Shown here in pieces: positions 14,929 through 23,965 of a stretch of DNA of 63,962 bases. How positions within the stretch are numbered: position 1 is the stretch's first letter; every line of letters begins with the position of its first letter. Position numbers and translations under genes: made by a program. The notes beneath the pieces were generated by a model, which saw only the letters and a program-made list of their open reading frames with translations, was not told the origin of the DNA and did not search any database. The stretch is from Gammaproteobacteria bacterium (GTDB lineage Bacteria; Pseudomonadota; Gammaproteobacteria; SZUA-140): contig JAKISP010000018.1 of assembly GCA_021648525.1 (NCBI GenBank), forward strand, positions 1-63,962, read 5' to 3'.

Positions 14929-16202
14929 TGCTCGTCACACTACTCCTCATCCTGCTCGCACTGCTCGGTGCGCCCCTGTTTGCCGTGATTGCCGCTGGTG
15001 CAATGTGGGGCTTCTATCAAGCTGATATCGATTTGGCCGTGATGGGTATTGAATTCTTTCGGCTAGCCGAAATGCCAATGCTAGTATCAATACCACTGTT
15101 CACCTTTGCCGGTTATCTACTCAGCGAAAGCCAGGCACCTGCGCGACTTGTCAAACTGAGCCAGGCACTACTTGGCTGGTTACCGGGAGGGCTGGCGATT
15201 GTCGCCCTCTTCGCCTGCGCATTTTTCACCGCCTTCACGGGTGCCTCTGGCGTCACCATTGTTGCGCTCGGCGCACTGCTCTTTCCTGCCTTAATGCGAG
15301 CCGGTTATAAAGAGAATTTCAACCTCGGTCTGATCACCACCTCCGGTAGTCTCGGCCTACTATTCGCCCCCTCACTGCCGCTGATTCTATATGCGGTAAT
15401 CGTGCAACAGATGGGCATCGGTGAACCACTCACCATCGATGAGCTCTTCCTCGCAGGCATCATCCCCGGACTGTTGATGCTATTCATGCTCTCTGCCTGG
15501 AGCATGTGGCAAAACCGCACACTTCCAACCCACACTGCAAATTGGCAGGAGGTCAAAAGTGCTCTGCTAGAATCACGCTGGGAGATCCCTCTACCATTTA
15601 TCGTACTCGGCGGTATCTATAGTGGTTACTTCGCCGTCTCTGAAGCAGCGGCCGTCACCGCACTCTATGTATTAATTGTTGAGGTACTGATCTATCGCGA
15701 AATTCCGTTGCGGAAACTACCGCAGATCATGCGCAGCTCAATGGTCCTGGTTGGCGCATTGCTGATTATTCTCGGCCTGTCACTCGCCTCAACCAACTAC
15801 ATGATTGATGCCGACATACCGACACAGATGTTCGAATTCGTCAAACAACATATCGACAGCCCACTGATGTTCCTCATATTGCTCAACATCTTTCTGCTAC
15901 TGCTTGGAGCGATGCTCGACATTTTTTCAGCGCTGATTTTAATCATTCCGTTACTCCTGCCAATCGCACTGGGCTACGGCATTGACCCAGTTCATCTTGG
16001 CATCATCTTTCTCGCCAATATGCAGCTCGGTTACTTCACTCCGCCCGTCGGCCTGAATCTATTTATCGCCAGCTACCGCTTTAAAAAACCGGTAATGCAG
16101 CTCTACAAAGCCACGCTGCCATTCTTCTTTATCCTGCTATTGGCAGTACTTATCATTACCTATGTCCCCATATTATCACTGTATCTACCTGGCAGAGAGT
16201 AA
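14928..16202 (+). CDS. TRAP transporter large permease (DctM type)
   Basis: 424 residues, about 12 membrane helices, the usual DctM length. Recognisable segments are SIPLFTFAGYLLSES, GASGVTIVALGALLFPALM, GLITTSGSLGLLFAPSLPLI and NMQLGYFTPPVGLNLF near the C-terminus, all standard for the ion-coupled TRAP subunit. It moves the substrate across the inner membrane using the sodium or proton gradient. Last gene of the TPAT operon; no terminator hairpin is obvious in the 160 bases that follow. Confidence 0.95.
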   Translation: MLVTLLLILLALLGAPLFAVIAAGAMWGFYQADIDLAVMGIEFFRLAEMPMLVSIPLFTFAGYLLSESQAPARLVKLSQALLGWLPGGLAIVALFACAFFTAFTGASGVTIVALGALLFPALMRAGYKENFNLGLITTSGSLGLLFAPSLPLILYAVIVQQMGIGEPLTIDELFLAGIIPGLLMLFMLSAWSMWQNRTLPTHTANWQEVKSALLESRWEIPLPFIVLGGIYSGYFAVSEAAAVTALYVLIVEVLIYREIPLRKLPQIMRSSMVLVGALLIILGLSLASTNYMIDADIPTQMFEFVKQHIDSPLMFLILLNIFLLLLGAMLDIFSALILIIPLLLPIALGYGIDPVHLGIIFLANMQLGYFTPPVGLNLFIASYRFKKPVMQLYKATLPFFFILLLAVLIITYVPILSLYLPGRE

Positions 16203-16362
16203 ACAGACCTCAGATAGAACAGAACAACCCCATTCATTATCAGACTAATAGACCCGTGTACCTGCGGATTATCCTGCATTAACAGCAACAAAATTTCTAC
16301 AAAAATAGCCAGCGTACGTGTAATATTCTGCTTTCGAATCATTTTGTTTAATAGGCAAAAAC

Positions 16363-16773
16363 ATGAGCAAAACATCACCCATTAAAAAACGCTGGGCACA
16401 ATGGTCCTCCATACTACTGGTTATCATTGGCCTCGGGTTTGGTGTCGCCTTGCTGCCAACGGGTTACAGTGAAGACCTTTCTGTGATTGGATCCGGCACA
16501 AATGTCGTGGTACTCGTGCATAACAAAGAAGGGGTGCGCAGCCTCAACCTGATGAACCAGGTCGATGCCATTAGAGAGAACTACAACGGCCGTATTGAAT
16601 TCCGCATCGCTGAAAGCGGCTCTCAAAAAGGTGCCATGTTTGCACAGAGAAATCTGGTGGGGGACGCAATGCTGGTCTTATTTAAAGGAGACGGCACCAC
16701 CGTAGGTAAACTCATTATCCGTGATACCCCAGAAGAACTGGCCAAAACATTAGAGCAGGCATTTGGCCTGTAA
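16363..16773 (+). CDS. membrane-anchored thioredoxin-fold-like protein, no CxxC
   Basis: 136 residues. One N-terminal membrane helix (about 15-32, SSILLVIIGLGFGVALL) is followed by a periplasmic domain with a strand-helix pattern like thioredoxin: NVVVLVHNKEGVRSLNLMNQ, GRIEFRIAES, AMLVLFKGDGTTVG and a C-terminal helix. The CxxC redox pair is absent and the protein has no cysteine, so it cannot act as a disulfide enzyme. It may hold a partner protein. Separate from the TRAP operon by 160 bases. Function not recognised. Confidence 0.65.
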   Translation: MSKTSPIKKRWAQWSSILLVIIGLGFGVALLPTGYSEDLSVIGSGTNVVVLVHNKEGVRSLNLMNQVDAIRENYNGRIEFRIAESGSQKGAMFAQRNLVGDAMLVLFKGDGTTVGKLIIRDTPEELAKTLEQAFGL

Positions 16774-17080
16774 CATTCAACCCAGAATTTGTAGTTGAGC
16801 AGCCGGTAGAGTCTGTTGCACTTTGTGTATGGCAAGGCGTGATAAAGCGGAATAGCGGATCTATTACGACGATTTGCAACGCGACCAGACGAAAAATGCA
16901 ATGTGCGCGACAGGGTATAGCGACTCATCCAGAAGGTAACGTCCAGATTGACTCAAATAGTTAATGTGTTCGTGAACTTAACACTTTCTCGAAGCGGTCA
17001 ACTGCAGAATTCATTAAAGATGACCCGGGTGTTAGATAGCCGCAAGCCCTTTCATTCAGAGTGCAACATAAAACTCATTA
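16774..17080. repeat. 307-base intergenic region holding a ~90-base imperfect palindrome
   Basis: No gene seen. Between about 16811 and 16906 the sequence is roughly self-complementary about position 16858: TTGCACTTTGTGTATGG (from 16816) against CCAGACGAAAAATGCAA (ending 16901), with a small central dyad AATAG/CTATT. The rest is unremarkable. The pattern looks like an interspersed non-coding repeat (MITE-like), but only one copy is in the window. Confidence 0.45.
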
Positions 17081-17254
17081 TCATTTAACCGCGATATTAC
17101 TTCGCTCCAGCGCTCGCTTTAAAATCATTTTTCTTTCTTCTGCCGAAACCACATGCCAGCCTGTAATTTCATCAATAGTACGAAAACAGCCCATACAAAC
17201 ATCATCGCTATCCAGACAGCAATTTCGCACACACGGAGATTCAATTATTTCCAT
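17081..17254 (-). CDS. DUF1289 family small cysteine-motif protein
   Basis: 57 residues from the ATG at 17254 (GGGATGAT upstream); a TTG four codons earlier is less likely. It carries the whole DUF1289 signature: SPCVRNCCLDSDDVCMGC, then FRTIDEITGW and a C-terminal AEERKMIL. The four spaced cysteines suggest metal binding, possibly an Fe-S or Zn site; the family's role is not known. It lies 46 bases after the araC-type gene on the same strand and may be its operon partner. Confidence 0.88.
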   Translation of the reverse strand: MEIIESPCVRNCCLDSDDVCMGCFRTIDEITGWHVVSAEERKMILKRALERSNIAVK

Positions 17255-17299
17255 ATCATCCCGCAATAACTTTATGATGCTTGTCAGAGTAATTGCCCA

Positions 17300-18235
17300 C
17301 TATTCTACCCCCCTCCTCACTCTCCCCGGTGAAACCTCAAACATTTTTTTAAACGCGCGTGAAAAAGCCGCTTCAGATTTATAGCCAACATTATCAGCCA
17401 CGTTGGCGACGCCAGCACCATTCTGTAACTGCTGCCATGCCAACTGCATTCGCCACCAGGTAATGTACTGACCCGCCGTCCAGCCACTCAGTAATTTAAA
17501 CCTCTCTGCAAAAACAGTGCGTGACATCATCGCTTTTTTTGCGAGCTGCTCAAGGCTCCATTCCTGCGCCGGTTTCTGATGTATCTCACTCACCGCCAAC
17601 GCCAGTCGTTCATCACCATACAGCGCTAACATCGAAGCGCTGTTTTCACAATTTAATCGCTTCGACTGCTCCATTATGTAATGCCTCACAGCATAGGTGA
17701 CCAATAGCTCCGAAAGGCGATCAAAGATCACCTTTGAAACAGGGCCCAGCGCACGATTTTCCGTCACAATCATCTGTAGCAGCGGTTGCAACCACGCTTT
17801 CGCCTGATCGAAACGAACCAATAATAACGGTGGTAACGCATCCAGTAAATGTGAGCTGCCTTTATGCTGAAAGCTAATGTCACCACACAGTAAGCCAGTA
17901 CCGGTAAGTAACTCACCATCGTTAAAACTAAGGTGCTGCTGCTTACCACTCTGAGATGTCATGGGTCGCAGGGTATGTGGCAAGGCTCGTGTGAAGAGCA
18001 CCAGATCACCTTCGTGCAGTTCACCACTAAAGTGCCCCGTTGCTTCGAGAAAACAACGCCCGAGGGTCACAACATGGAAGCTTACGCTATGCGTCCCAGC
18101 ATCATCCAGTTGCCATCCGCCGCACACTTTCGCGTTGTGATAGATAGAGACATTGAGCTTAAGCAGCTGCATAACCTCTGAAAGCGGATCAAGTCCGTAC
18201 CCAGGAGCATGATTTAGATTTTTTTGATCATTCAT
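17300..18235 (-). CDS. AraC family transcriptional regulator with cupin sensor domain
   Basis: 311 residues. The N-terminal half is a cupin-like ligand domain (LNVSIYHNAKVCGGWQL, HSVSFHVVTLGRCFLE, GDLVLFTRALPHTL). The last 100 residues are the double helix-turn-helix: SLEQLAKKAMMSRTVFAERF and VANVADNVGYKSEAAFSRAF, followed by FEVSPGRVRR. The gene is divergent from an AhpD-like gene with 60 bases between the starts, the common arrangement for an AraC regulator and its target. The ligand is unknown. Confidence 0.93.
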   Translation of the reverse strand: MNDQKNLNHAPGYGLDPLSEVMQLLKLNVSIYHNAKVCGGWQLDDAGTHSVSFHVVTLGRCFLEATGHFSGELHEGDLVLFTRALPHTLRPMTSQSGKQQHLSFNDGELLTGTGLLCGDISFQHKGSSHLLDALPPLLLVRFDQAKAWLQPLLQMIVTENRALGPVSKVIFDRLSELLVTYAVRHYIMEQSKRLNCENSASMLALYGDERLALAVSEIHQKPAQEWSLEQLAKKAMMSRTVFAERFKLLSGWTAGQYITWWRMQLAWQQLQNGAGVANVADNVGYKSEAAFSRAFKKMFEVSPGRVRRGVE

Positions 18236-18295
18236 CGTACAGATTATACCCCGTACACTGCAATTCTCAACTCAACAACAGGCAGGAATACGACC

Positions 18296-18835
18296 ATGAT
18301 CGAATTTACTTTTCACACCCAGGAAAATACCAGCGGCCAGGCAAAGGCGCTATTAGATGACATTCAGCAAGGATACGGCTTTGTGCCCAACCTCTTCGCC
18401 TACATGGCCGAAGCCCCCATTACCATAAAGGCCTACCTTGCGATGAATGAGCTAATATCTAAAGGTTCATTTTCAGCGGCACAGCAGCAGGTTGCGTTAC
18501 TGACCGTTAGCAAAGAAAACGGCTGCGACTTCTGTATTACCGCTCACCGCGCCATGGGCAAGCTGAACAAGGCTAATCAGGAGACACTCAGTGCCATCCA
18601 CAATGATACTGAGATCAAAGATTCAAGTGACTATGCGTTAGCGATATATACGCGAAAAGTAGTGAAACAGCGCGGCTTCGTGAGCGACGACGACATCAAT
18701 GAATTTATTGCAGCAGGTTTTACCAAAGAAAATGTACTGGAAGTGGTGCTGATTGTATCGATCAAGACACTTTCTAATTACATCAATCACATCACCAGAC
18801 CAGAAGCGAATGACGAGCTGCTAGAAATGCTTTAA
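18296..18835 (+). CDS. AhpD-like carboxymuconolactone decarboxylase family protein
   Basis: 179 residues from the ATG at 18296, with GGCAGGA upstream; the frame reaches 18224 but would overlap araC. It has the AhpD peroxidase motif as CDFCITAHRAMG (CxxC plus downstream His) in an all-helical fold. AhpD-like proteins reduce peroxides or their partner thiols; the family includes many enzymes of unproven substrate. The divergent araC-type regulator suggests that it is induced by a specific small molecule or stress. Confidence 0.87.
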   Translation: MIEFTFHTQENTSGQAKALLDDIQQGYGFVPNLFAYMAEAPITIKAYLAMNELISKGSFSAAQQQVALLTVSKENGCDFCITAHRAMGKLNKANQETLSAIHNDTEIKDSSDYALAIYTRKVVKQRGFVSDDDINEFIAAGFTKENVLEVVLIVSIKTLSNYINHITRPEANDELLEML

Positions 18836-18983
18836 TTGAAAAAAGGGGACGGCGCGGTTTCGTGATTTTATTCAGGGATTGATACACCACCGTCGCTTGT
18901 CAGGACATTTGTAATGAAATACAGCTATGTTACCCACCTGATCAATTGATCTCCAGATGGAGGTCAATGACGAACATCACTCG

Positions 18984-19424
18984 CTATTTTCCTGTTGTAT
19001 ATTTCAATACATCAACCACCTGCTCAGGTGTCTGTGCCCATGCCATAGCCAAACCATCGACCTCTTTTAATGGGTGAATGATCTTTTCATCATGCAATGT
19101 AATGTAAGGCTTACCGAGAGCAGCACAAAAACCAGCATCAAACGCAGCGTTCCACTGCTTATACTGGTCACCAAAACGCACCACAACAATATCTGCCATT
19201 TCGATTAATGACCTGGTGCGGATCGCATTTACCTTTGCTGATTTATGGTCACGCCAGAAATTATTGGCTTCATCGCCAAGGCAATCACCCGCGGCATCAC
19301 TGGCCGCATGATCAGTGACTGCTGAGGTAAATTGAATCGGCAAGTCTGCCGTTTCAGAGCCTTTGATAATCTGTTCGCGCCAGTCTGTGTGTATTTCACC
19401 CGAGAGATAAACCGTCCAGCTCAT
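18984..19424 (-). CDS. ytoQ: YtoQ family protein
   Basis: 146 residues matching YtoQ of Bacillus in length and motifs: VYLSGEIHTDWREQI at the N-terminus, FTSAVTDHAASD, and MADIVVVRFGDQYKQWNAAF. The fold is related to nucleoside 2-deoxyribosyltransferases, suggested by the SGEIHTDW and DAGFCAALGKPYI segments, but no activity is established. It stands alone, convergent with the AhpD-like gene and 173 bases from yciA. Confidence 0.88.
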   Translation of the reverse strand: MSWTVYLSGEIHTDWREQIIKGSETADLPIQFTSAVTDHAASDAAGDCLGDEANNFWRDHKSAKVNAIRTRSLIEMADIVVVRFGDQYKQWNAAFDAGFCAALGKPYITLHDEKIIHPLKEVDGLAMAWAQTPEQVVDVLKYTTGK

Positions 19425-19597
19425 TCAATGTGCTCCAAAGCATCTAATTTTAACAGGGAATGTTACATGTGTAGATCGTGTGATTGAAATAAATACCTAT
19501 GCTACCACCCCCTCAGCAACAGCATCATTTTTGAGTTCCAGTCAGAATTCATGGAATAGTTTAAATTTGATGTTTCTCAAATAGCATTGCAATCAGA

Positions 19598-20005
19598 CTA
19601 CGGGGCAGGCACTATCCGTGGCTGTCGATCATCACACACAGCAACAAACGTCAGTGTTGCCTCTGTTACCTTGATTACGTCATCGTCATCACCAGGCCGG
19701 TGGCGCTCCGCATAGACTTCAACATCAACGGTTATCGAGGTCCGCCCTACCCTGGTGACTTCAGCGTAACAACTAATCAGATCACCGACAAAGACCGGTT
19801 TATGAAATTGAAACTCATTGACTGCTACGGTAACCACTCGACCTTTGGCACGTCGGTAGGCAGCAATGCTTCCGGCAATATCAACCTGCGACATAATCCA
19901 GCCACCAAAGATATCGCCTGCGGCATTGGTATCTGCCGGGCGTGCGGCCATGCGGGTGGTAGGCTGTTTGTCGAGCGGTAGCTGTCCACATGTTTCCGTA
20001 TTCAT
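19598..20005 (-). CDS. yciA: YciA-type acyl-CoA thioesterase
   Basis: 135 residues, a single hotdog domain. Family segments are TRMAARPADTNAAGDIFGGW with the catalytic Asp (AAGDIFGGWIMSQVD), then VNEFQFHKPVFVGDLI and the VDVEVYAER strand. YciA hydrolyses short to long acyl-CoAs and helps keep free CoA available. Its ATG shares a base with the fadD stop (TAATG), so it is the last gene of the fatty-acid degradation cluster. That fits a role as an overflow valve for acyl-CoA. Confidence 0.9.
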   Translation of the reverse strand: MNTETCGQLPLDKQPTTRMAARPADTNAAGDIFGGWIMSQVDIAGSIAAYRRAKGRVVTVAVNEFQFHKPVFVGDLISCYAEVTRVGRTSITVDVEVYAERHRPGDDDDVIKVTEATLTFVAVCDDRQPRIVPAP

Positions 20006-21819
20006 TAGTGCCCCTCATAGATGCGTGCAACATCGTTAGCCTGATGTTCGAGGATTTTATTACGCTTTAATTTTAATGTTGGTGTCTGCATCTCGTTTTC
20101 GATTGACCACTGTTCTAGTTGTGCTGAGATGCGGCGTACTTGTGCGTAGCCGGGAAAGTCTTTGAGCATTGCAGCAACGCGTTTTGTCAGCGCCTTCTCG
20201 ACCGTAGCAAGGCGCAGTGAGGCAGGATCATCGTGTGCAGCGTTGTGTTGCCTGGCAAACGCCTTCCACTGTTGTGGCTCTAGCACTAACAGCACGGCAA
20301 GATAGGGGCGACCTTCACCAATAACCATTACCTGCTCAAATAGAGGGTCCTGGATAACTGCCAGTTCCATATCGGATGGGGGCACTTTCTCCCCATTTGA
20401 AAGGACAATGATATCTTTCAGGCGACCGGTGATATAAAGCATTCCTTTTCTTATTTCTGCTTTATCACCAGTATGAAACCAGCCATTCTTAATAACATCA
20501 TCTGTTCCTTGCTGGTTATTCCAGTAACCATGCATGACACCGGGACTGCGAATAATTAACTCACCGCTTTCAGTGATTTTTGCTTCGACATCTTTAAGCA
20601 GTGAACCAACACTCAGCGGATCATTTTTTTCAATTTTATTGCAGCTAATCACCGGGCTGGTTTCAGTCAGGCCATACCCCTGGATCATGGGTAGACCGAG
20701 ACCAATAAACATCCTGGAAACGCCATCCGAAAGCGGTGCACCACCACACACGGTAAAACGAATGCGCCCGCCCAGCTTGTTCATTACTTTATCTGCAACC
20801 AGCTTTTTTAATAATGGCCATAGCAGAAACATGGGCTGCCATTCAGTACGCCCCTGTTGATAGTTGAAATAGCCCCAACCCACTTTCATGGCGGTACGAA
20901 ATAGTTTTTGTGCCAGTGGTGGACGCTGTTCTAATTGTGCCAGAACCTTACCCTGTATGCGTTCGAAGATGCGTGGCACTGAAATTAATGCAGTGGGCTT
21001 TATGATTTCAAGGTCTTCAGCTAACAGTGTGATTGAGCGTGAATAGGCAACTATGGCACCCGCCATCATCGGCAGGTAATATCCCACGGTACGTTCAAAC
21101 ATATGTGAGAGCGGCAGAAAAGAGAGAAATAGATCGTCCTGATTAATCGCTACCACATTTAATCCTGCATGGGCATTCCACAGAATATTATGGTGACTCA
21201 ACATAACCCCTTTAGGACGACCTGAGGTACCAGAGGTGTAAACAATGGTGGCTAGTGTGTCTGGATCAGCGTCGATAATCTCAAGCTCCTCACCACTGGT
21301 CATCACATCACTCGGTAGCCATGCCTCCTTAGCGCGCACTAATGGATGCATTTCTTCATTGATAATCGGGTTCAGGCTCACCACTCGCTGTAAACTTTTT
21401 GCCTGGTCGATTACAGACGAAAATTGATGCCACTGCTCACGACCTTCGAGCAGCAGTACCTTTGAGTCGGTATCCTGCAAGATGTAGAGGATGTTATCGG
21501 GGCGATCATTGACGTAGAGTGGTACCACCACCAGCCCTAATCCAAGTGCTGCCTGTTCAAATGCAACCCACTGAACACTATTGCGCAACATGATGGCGAC
21601 GCGGTCGCCGGATTGTAATCCCTCACTCCTTAACGCGATCTGCCATTTAATCACACGACGTCCCATCTCATGCCAGGTGAGCCTGACCCAGCGATTTTCA
21701 TGGTTGATATAATAGCGATATGCAACGTTTTGAGGGGTACGTTTGATCCGTTCGCGCAACAGACCTGCCAATGTACCCGCTTGCTCGGGGGTGATGATTT
21801 GTGAGGTTGTATTTATCAT
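20005..21819 (-). CDS. long-chain fatty acyl-CoA synthetase, AMP-forming
   Basis: 604 residues from the ATG at 21819 (GTGAG upstream); a GTG three codons earlier is also possible. The enzyme activates fatty acids to acyl-CoA via acyl-AMP. Signature segments are IVYTSGTSGRPKGVMLSHHN (P-loop), QGYGLTETSPVISCN and GWFHTGDKAEI, with the C-terminal lysine region KLKRNKILE. It resembles FadD15-type eukaryote-like synthetases more than E. coli FadD. It sits downstream of fadJ, after a 118-base gap with a stem-loop, and overlaps yciA. Confidence 0.93.
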   Translation of the reverse strand: MINTTSQIITPEQAGTLAGLLRERIKRTPQNVAYRYYINHENRWVRLTWHEMGRRVIKWQIALRSEGLQSGDRVAIMLRNSVQWVAFEQAALGLGLVVVPLYVNDRPDNILYILQDTDSKVLLLEGREQWHQFSSVIDQAKSLQRVVSLNPIINEEMHPLVRAKEAWLPSDVMTSGEELEIIDADPDTLATIVYTSGTSGRPKGVMLSHHNILWNAHAGLNVVAINQDDLFLSFLPLSHMFERTVGYYLPMMAGAIVAYSRSITLLAEDLEIIKPTALISVPRIFERIQGKVLAQLEQRPPLAQKLFRTAMKVGWGYFNYQQGRTEWQPMFLLWPLLKKLVADKVMNKLGGRIRFTVCGGAPLSDGVSRMFIGLGLPMIQGYGLTETSPVISCNKIEKNDPLSVGSLLKDVEAKITESGELIIRSPGVMHGYWNNQQGTDDVIKNGWFHTGDKAEIRKGMLYITGRLKDIIVLSNGEKVPPSDMELAVIQDPLFEQVMVIGEGRPYLAVLLVLEPQQWKAFARQHNAAHDDPASLRLATVEKALTKRVAAMLKDFPGYAQVRRISAQLEQWSIENEMQTPTLKLKRNKILEHQANDVARIYEGH

Positions 21820-21861
21820 AGCGCTCACTGTAAAGAAAAATTAATAAACGATCAAATGCGC

Positions 21862-21897
21862 GTTACACTGATACCATCAAGAAGGGACCAGCGTAAC
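21862..21897 (-). terminator. stem-loop between fadJ and fadD
   Basis: GTTACACTG (21862-21870) and CAGCGTAAC (21889-21897) form a 9-base stem with one mismatch, in the gap after the fadJ stop. No T run follows, so it is more likely a partial terminator or an RNA processing site than a strong stop. Confidence 0.3.
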
Positions 21898-21937
21898 GTT
21901 AGATGCCCAATTAGCCAGGCAGACAAACTGAAAGGCG

Positions 21938-23965
21938 CTATAAGCTTCCCCAGGCCATATCAGGTTCAAAGCGGCCATCGTACTTCTGGCTTAAATCATC
22001 CATTCTGTTTTTCATCAATTGACTGCCGCTGGTGTGAATGTAGTGCATTGGGCCGCCACGAAACGGGGCGAAGCCCGTACCGAAGATCACACCGGCATCT
22101 AACAGGTCATCGTTTTCAACAACCCCTTCACGTAAGCAGGCCATTGATTCATTGAGCATGCGGAACATCAGACGGTCGGTCAGATCGGCAGGCATACTTT
22201 CACCTTCACATCTGGCCTTCTCTGGCTTACCTTTACTATAGCGGTAGAACCCTTTGCCACTCTTGCGCCCAAGGTCACCGCGGCTCACCATTGAACGTAG
22301 TTTAGCGGGCACTTCAACCTCAAGGCTTTCTGCCAGTGTTTCTGCCACAGCGAGACAGATGTCGAGCCCAACCGTGTCGGCCAATTCAATCGGGCCCATC
22401 GGCATGCCAAAATCAGTCGCTGCTTTATCGATTAATTCAGGGCGAACCCCTTCACTCTCTAGCACAACGGCTTCTAATAGATAAGGCATCAAAATCCTGT
22501 TAACCAGAAATCCAGGGCTACTTTTAACCGGTAGTGGTAGACGATCAATCTGGCGCGCAAAGGCTGCCGCCTGATTAACAATGGATTGGCTGGTCTGTTT
22601 TCCTTTGACAATTTCAACTAATTGCATCTGTGCCACTGGATTAAAGAAATGCAGGCCAACTAAGCGCTTTGGCTCTTCCAGCACTTCACTCAATACCTCT
22701 AAAGGAATGGACGATGTGTTGGTGGTTAACAGTGCGGTTGGCTTCATGCGAGGTTCAAGTAAGCGATATAGATTTTGCTTTGCCTCTATATTTTCAAAGA
22801 TCGCCTCGATGACCACATCAGCACGTTCAACACCAGTTCCTTTTACATCCGGCATGAGTCTATCCATTGCTGCCTGTATCAGGCGCGGTTGACGTAGTTT
22901 CTTTTTAAATAATGCGTGGGCACGTTTCATTGCCGGTGCAATACGTTCCGGTGATTGATCCTGCAGCGTAACGTGTAGACCACGCAGTGCACACCATGCC
23001 GCAATATCTCCCCCCATAACACCCGCGCCAACCACGTGCACTCGATCGGCATGAAATTTGTTTTTACGCCCAAGTGCCTTCATCTCTTCCTGTAAAAAGA
23101 AAACACGAATCAGGTTCTGCGCGGTATCACCCACTACCAGATTGGCAACCGAGAGCGCCTCTTCGGCGTACATTTTGTTCGGGTTATCAAAATATTTAGA
23201 CCACAGATCAATCATTGCATAAGGGGCAGGGTAGTGTTCAGGATTTGCTTTTTTAGCAACGGTGCGTTTCAGGTATTTCGCCAGGAGTGGACGTACTAAT
23301 GAGTGATTCGAAAGACGTGCCAGGCGACCAGGGCGACAGGGTGCCGGTGCTTCCACTATCATCATCTTCGCTGCACGCAACAACTGCCTTTCTGGTACAG
23401 CATAATCAATCAAGCCAATTTTTTTTGCAGCACGAGCACTCAGCGCACGTCCGCTTAGCATCATGTCCATCGCGGCGGCTGCGCCGACAAGGCGTGGCGC
23501 ACGCACGGTGCCGCCAAAACCGGGATGAATACCGAGTCGCACCTCGGGTAGACCCAGTCGCGTTTTAGGGTCTTCATCGGCGATTCGATAACGCGTTGCC
23601 AGTGCCAGTTCCATCCCGCCGCCGAGGCAAAAACCACGAATCAGGCTAACGGTAGGGAATGAAAAGGCTTCAAGTCGATTTAACACAGTATGCATGCCGC
23701 GCATAAATTCAGCGGCATGCGCCACACTCTCCATGCTGGTAAAACCTTTGATGTCGGCTCCTGCAATGAAACCGCTCTTTTTGTCCGATAAAATCACCAG
23801 CCCTTTGGGCGGATTTGATTCGATGTCACGCAGGTGTGCATCGAACTCGGCAATGGTTTCAACCGACAGCACATTAGTGCTGGCCTCTGCCATATCAAAG
23901 TGCAACCATGCGATACCATCGGCATCGCGCTCTGTTCGCCAATGCTTATTCTCTGTCATCGTCAT
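21938..23965 (-). CDS. fadJ: FadJ/FadB-like 3-hydroxyacyl-CoA dehydrogenase / enoyl-CoA hydratase
   Basis: 675 residues. The N-terminal crotonase domain (1-190) has GFIAGADIKGF and CLGGGMELALATRYRI with the hydratase glutamates; the C-terminal dehydrogenase has the NAD site VHVVGAGVMGGDIAAW (about 310) and HFFNPVAQMQLVEIV. One polypeptide thus hydrates enoyl-CoA and oxidises 3-hydroxyacyl-CoA in beta-oxidation. It is a little shorter than E. coli FadJ. The ATG follows the fadI stop directly (TAAATG) and the two form the trifunctional complex. Confidence 0.94.
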   Translation of the reverse strand: MTMTENKHWRTERDADGIAWLHFDMAEASTNVLSVETIAEFDAHLRDIESNPPKGLVILSDKKSGFIAGADIKGFTSMESVAHAAEFMRGMHTVLNRLEAFSFPTVSLIRGFCLGGGMELALATRYRIADEDPKTRLGLPEVRLGIHPGFGGTVRAPRLVGAAAAMDMMLSGRALSARAAKKIGLIDYAVPERQLLRAAKMMIVEAPAPCRPGRLARLSNHSLVRPLLAKYLKRTVAKKANPEHYPAPYAMIDLWSKYFDNPNKMYAEEALSVANLVVGDTAQNLIRVFFLQEEMKALGRKNKFHADRVHVVGAGVMGGDIAAWCALRGLHVTLQDQSPERIAPAMKRAHALFKKKLRQPRLIQAAMDRLMPDVKGTGVERADVVIEAIFENIEAKQNLYRLLEPRMKPTALLTTNTSSIPLEVLSEVLEEPKRLVGLHFFNPVAQMQLVEIVKGKQTSQSIVNQAAAFARQIDRLPLPVKSSPGFLVNRILMPYLLEAVVLESEGVRPELIDKAATDFGMPMGPIELADTVGLDICLAVAETLAESLEVEVPAKLRSMVSRGDLGRKSGKGFYRYSKGKPEKARCEGESMPADLTDRLMFRMLNESMACLREGVVENDDLLDAGVIFGTGFAPFRGGPMHYIHTSGSQLMKNRMDDLSQKYDGRFEPDMAWGSL

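Noticed and set aside
18836..18983. A repeat or IS end near AAAAAAGGGGACGGCGC
   Set aside because: Resembles sequences near some REP-associated transposases, but no partner end or gene is present, so it was not called.
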